Shown here: piece by piece, positions 62,636 through 64,000 of the stretch | How positions within the stretch are numbered: the stretch's first letter is position 1 | Layout of the letters: every line of letters begins with the position of its first letter | NCBI RefSeq assembly: GCF_002482385.1 | Contig: NZ_DLFW01000041.1 | Coordinates: 1-64,000, forward strand | Direction of reading: 5' to 3' | From: Dysgonomonas sp. UBA7710 | Lineage (GTDB): Bacteria; Bacteroidota; Bacteroidia; Bacteroidales; Dysgonomonadaceae | Length of the DNA: 64,000 nucleotides | The notes under the pieces: generated by a model | What the model saw: the letters and a program-made list of their open reading frames with translations, nothing else | What the model was told of the DNA's origin: nothing | Databases searched by the model: none | Position numbers and translations under genes: made by a program

Positions 62636-64000
62636 TTATTCGTCGCCGTGAGCATACCCGTAGCGGATATATCCGTACCGCCCGTGCATATATTGCGTCC
62701 CATTAAGAAGTAAGACCATATTGTTGTATTGATCTTTCTGGTACATTTCTTCTATTTCTGGCAACATTCTTCGATCCAGTAAGCCTGCTCTGACCACGAA
62801 TACCGTGATATCTGTCACTTTACCGACAATAGAAGCGTCTGTAACCATTTCTATGGGGGTACAGTCAAGGAAAATATAGTCGTATTTTTCTCTCAATTTA
62901 TCAAGTAATTCCTGTAGTCTGTCATCTAATAAAAGTTCCACGGGATTAGGAGGAACCGTTCCTACCGGAATAATATCCAGGTTAGGATGGATTACACCTT
63001 TCCGTATTATTTGATCCGGATCGTCTATCATTTTTCCCAGATAGTTGGATATTCCGGACGAAGGAGTATTTATATAGGAACTTAAAGATGCTTTTCTCAT
63101 ATCGAGATCTATTACAGCAACTTTCTTCCCTTTTATCGCCATACTTATGGCCAGATTTATTGCTGTAAATGTTTTTCCCGAACCGATATTGAAAGATGTG
63201 AACATGATAACCTTTTGATGCTTCTCTCCGTTTGTATTCAATATAAAATCAAGATTAGTGCGTATAACCCTGAATACTTCATTCATGTAATCTTTCCTCC
63301 CTTCCCGGACAATTATATCATCCCTATCCTTCGATGATTTGTTTTTTAAAAATAGTTTCTTCCGACCGTTCATTATCTGAGGGATTTCACCTATAAAAGG
63401 CAAGGATAGCGAGGATAAATCTTTGCGCCCTCTGAGCGTTATACGCATATTTTCCAAAATAATTATAATAATAACCGGCAGTAAAAATCCGGTGGCAGCA
63501 GCAACCAGTAATATCGACGTTTTCCGGGGAGTTGTTGGAGACATATTACCGGATGGTGGTGTTATTATTTTTGTATTATAAACTGTAAAAGTCTGTGATA
63601 GCTGGTTTTCTTCCTGTTTTTGTAACAAGAAAAGATATAGAGCTTCTTTTACAGTTTGTTGCCTTTCTACCGAAAGAAGATATTTTGCCTGCTCGGGGCT
63701 GGAAGCTATACGCTCATTGATTTTTGTCTCAGACTTTTGTATATTTTTTATTTGTGTGTCTAAAGTAACGAGCAGATTATCAACAGACGATATAATGGCT
63801 TCACGCATAAAAAGAAGTGATTGTTTCATATCCAGCACCAACGGGTTATTGTCACTACTGTTTGCCTGCAAAGTATTTCGTTTAAGTAACAGTGTGTTAT
63901 ACTCGTTTATCTGTCCTTCGATGTTTGCACCCTCGATCCCCAGATTTGCCGGTAATAACATATCTTTTGTCCGTGAATCCTTCAGGCGGGAAAGAATATA
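62636..64000 (-). CDS. Partial Wzc-like chain-length regulator / tyrosine autokinase
   Basis: The frame is open from the stop at 62636 to the window edge, so the N-terminus (usual first membrane helix and most of the chain-length domain) is missing; the ATG at 63961 is internal because the frame continues upstream. Visible: coiled region, second membrane helix (TGFLLPVIIIIILENM), then the BY-kinase domain: Walker A FTSFNIGSGKTFTAINLA, Walker A' VIDLDMRKAS, Walker B YIFLDCTPIEM. The C-terminal tail is Tyr-rich (YMHGRYGYIRYGYAHGDE), the autophosphorylation cluster that sets polymer length with Wzx/Wzy. First of the cluster in reading order within this window. Confidence 0.93.
   Translation of the reverse strand, partial: YILSRLKDSRTKDMLLPANLGIEGANIEGQINEYNTLLLKRNTLQANSSDNNPLVLDMKQSLLFMREAIISSVDNLLVTLDTQIKNIQKSETKINERIASSPEQAKYLLSVERQQTVKEALYLFLLQKQEENQLSQTFTVYNTKIITPPSGNMSPTTPRKTSILLVAAATGFLLPVIIIIILENMRITLRGRKDLSSLSLPFIGEIPQIMNGRKKLFLKNKSSKDRDDIIVREGRKDYMNEVFRVIRTNLDFILNTNGEKHQKVIMFTSFNIGSGKTFTAINLAISMAIKGKKVAVIDLDMRKASLSSYINTPSSGISNYLGKMIDDPDQIIRKGVIHPNLDIIPVGTVPPNPVELLLDDRLQELLDKLREKYDYIFLDCTPIEMVTDASIVGKVTDITVFVVRAGLLDRRMLPEIEEMYQKDQYNNMVLLLNGTQYMHGRYGYIRYGYAHGDE

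Overview
The window looks like a chromosomal piece of a Bacteroidales bacterium (Bacteroidetes); I would guess Dysgonomonas/Parabacteroides-like, but the genus is inference. Supporting signs are SusC/SusD, BtuG-type and DUF4374 surface lipoproteins, a b558-type cytochrome, promoters of the Bacteroidetes form (TTTG about 15-17 nt upstream of TAnnTTTG) and an AT-rich background. No rRNA, CRISPR array, transposase or integrase was found; one tRNA is present.

Layout. (1) 1-3.7 kb: a partial lipoprotein made of 19-residue repeats, facing three phage-structural-like genes, then an element of about 270 bp with long inverted ends. (2) 3.7-5.8 kb: an ABC-F ATPase and tRNA-Arg(TCT) with its own promoter and terminator. 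(3) 5.8-26.9 kb: a 21-kb block bounded by two near-identical 66-bp repeats. The left copy is the tRNA-Arg terminator and the right copy contains the end of apbE. Inside are an RND/TolC efflux operon with a divergent AraC regulator, a peroxidase/flavodoxin/cytochrome b operon beside a two-component system, a second AraC regulator, and a TonB receptor - DUF4374 - ankyrin - DUF2271 - PepSY/flavodoxin - ApbE operon that reads as a flavinylation-dependent envelope redox system coupled to uptake. (4) 27-36.6 kb: a six-gene corrinoid uptake operon (btuB, btuG and four more surface lipoproteins) behind a cobalamin riboswitch. (5) 36.7-40.8 kb: a class Ib ribonucleotide reductase operon (thioredoxin-like NrdH analogue, NrdI, NrdE, NrdF) behind a second cobalamin riboswitch. 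(6) 41-45.2 kb: a cupin/methyltransferase pair and a CPA2 cation/proton antiporter. (7) 45.4-51.8 kb: a SusC/SusD operon with a secreted calcineurin-type phosphoesterase and an unrecognised secreted protein. (8) 52.1-64 kb: a capsule/exopolysaccharide cluster, all on the minus strand, from a tyrosine-kinase chain-length regulator (cut by the window edge) through a flippase, fucosyltransferase-like enzyme, polymerase, acetyltransferase and several glycosyltransferases.

How the parts work together. The two riboswitch operons form a B12 response: without corrinoid the cell makes surface capture/import proteins and a B12-independent ribonucleotide reductase. The 21-kb block has a redox theme: a response regulator with an 11-bp-phased operator next to a peroxidase/flavodoxin/cytochrome promoter, and an ApbE-modified DUF2271 protein with a membrane flavodoxin fusion beside a TonB receptor. 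The strongest candidates for something little described are that block, its tRNA-terminator boundaries, and the extra lipoproteins of the B12 operon.
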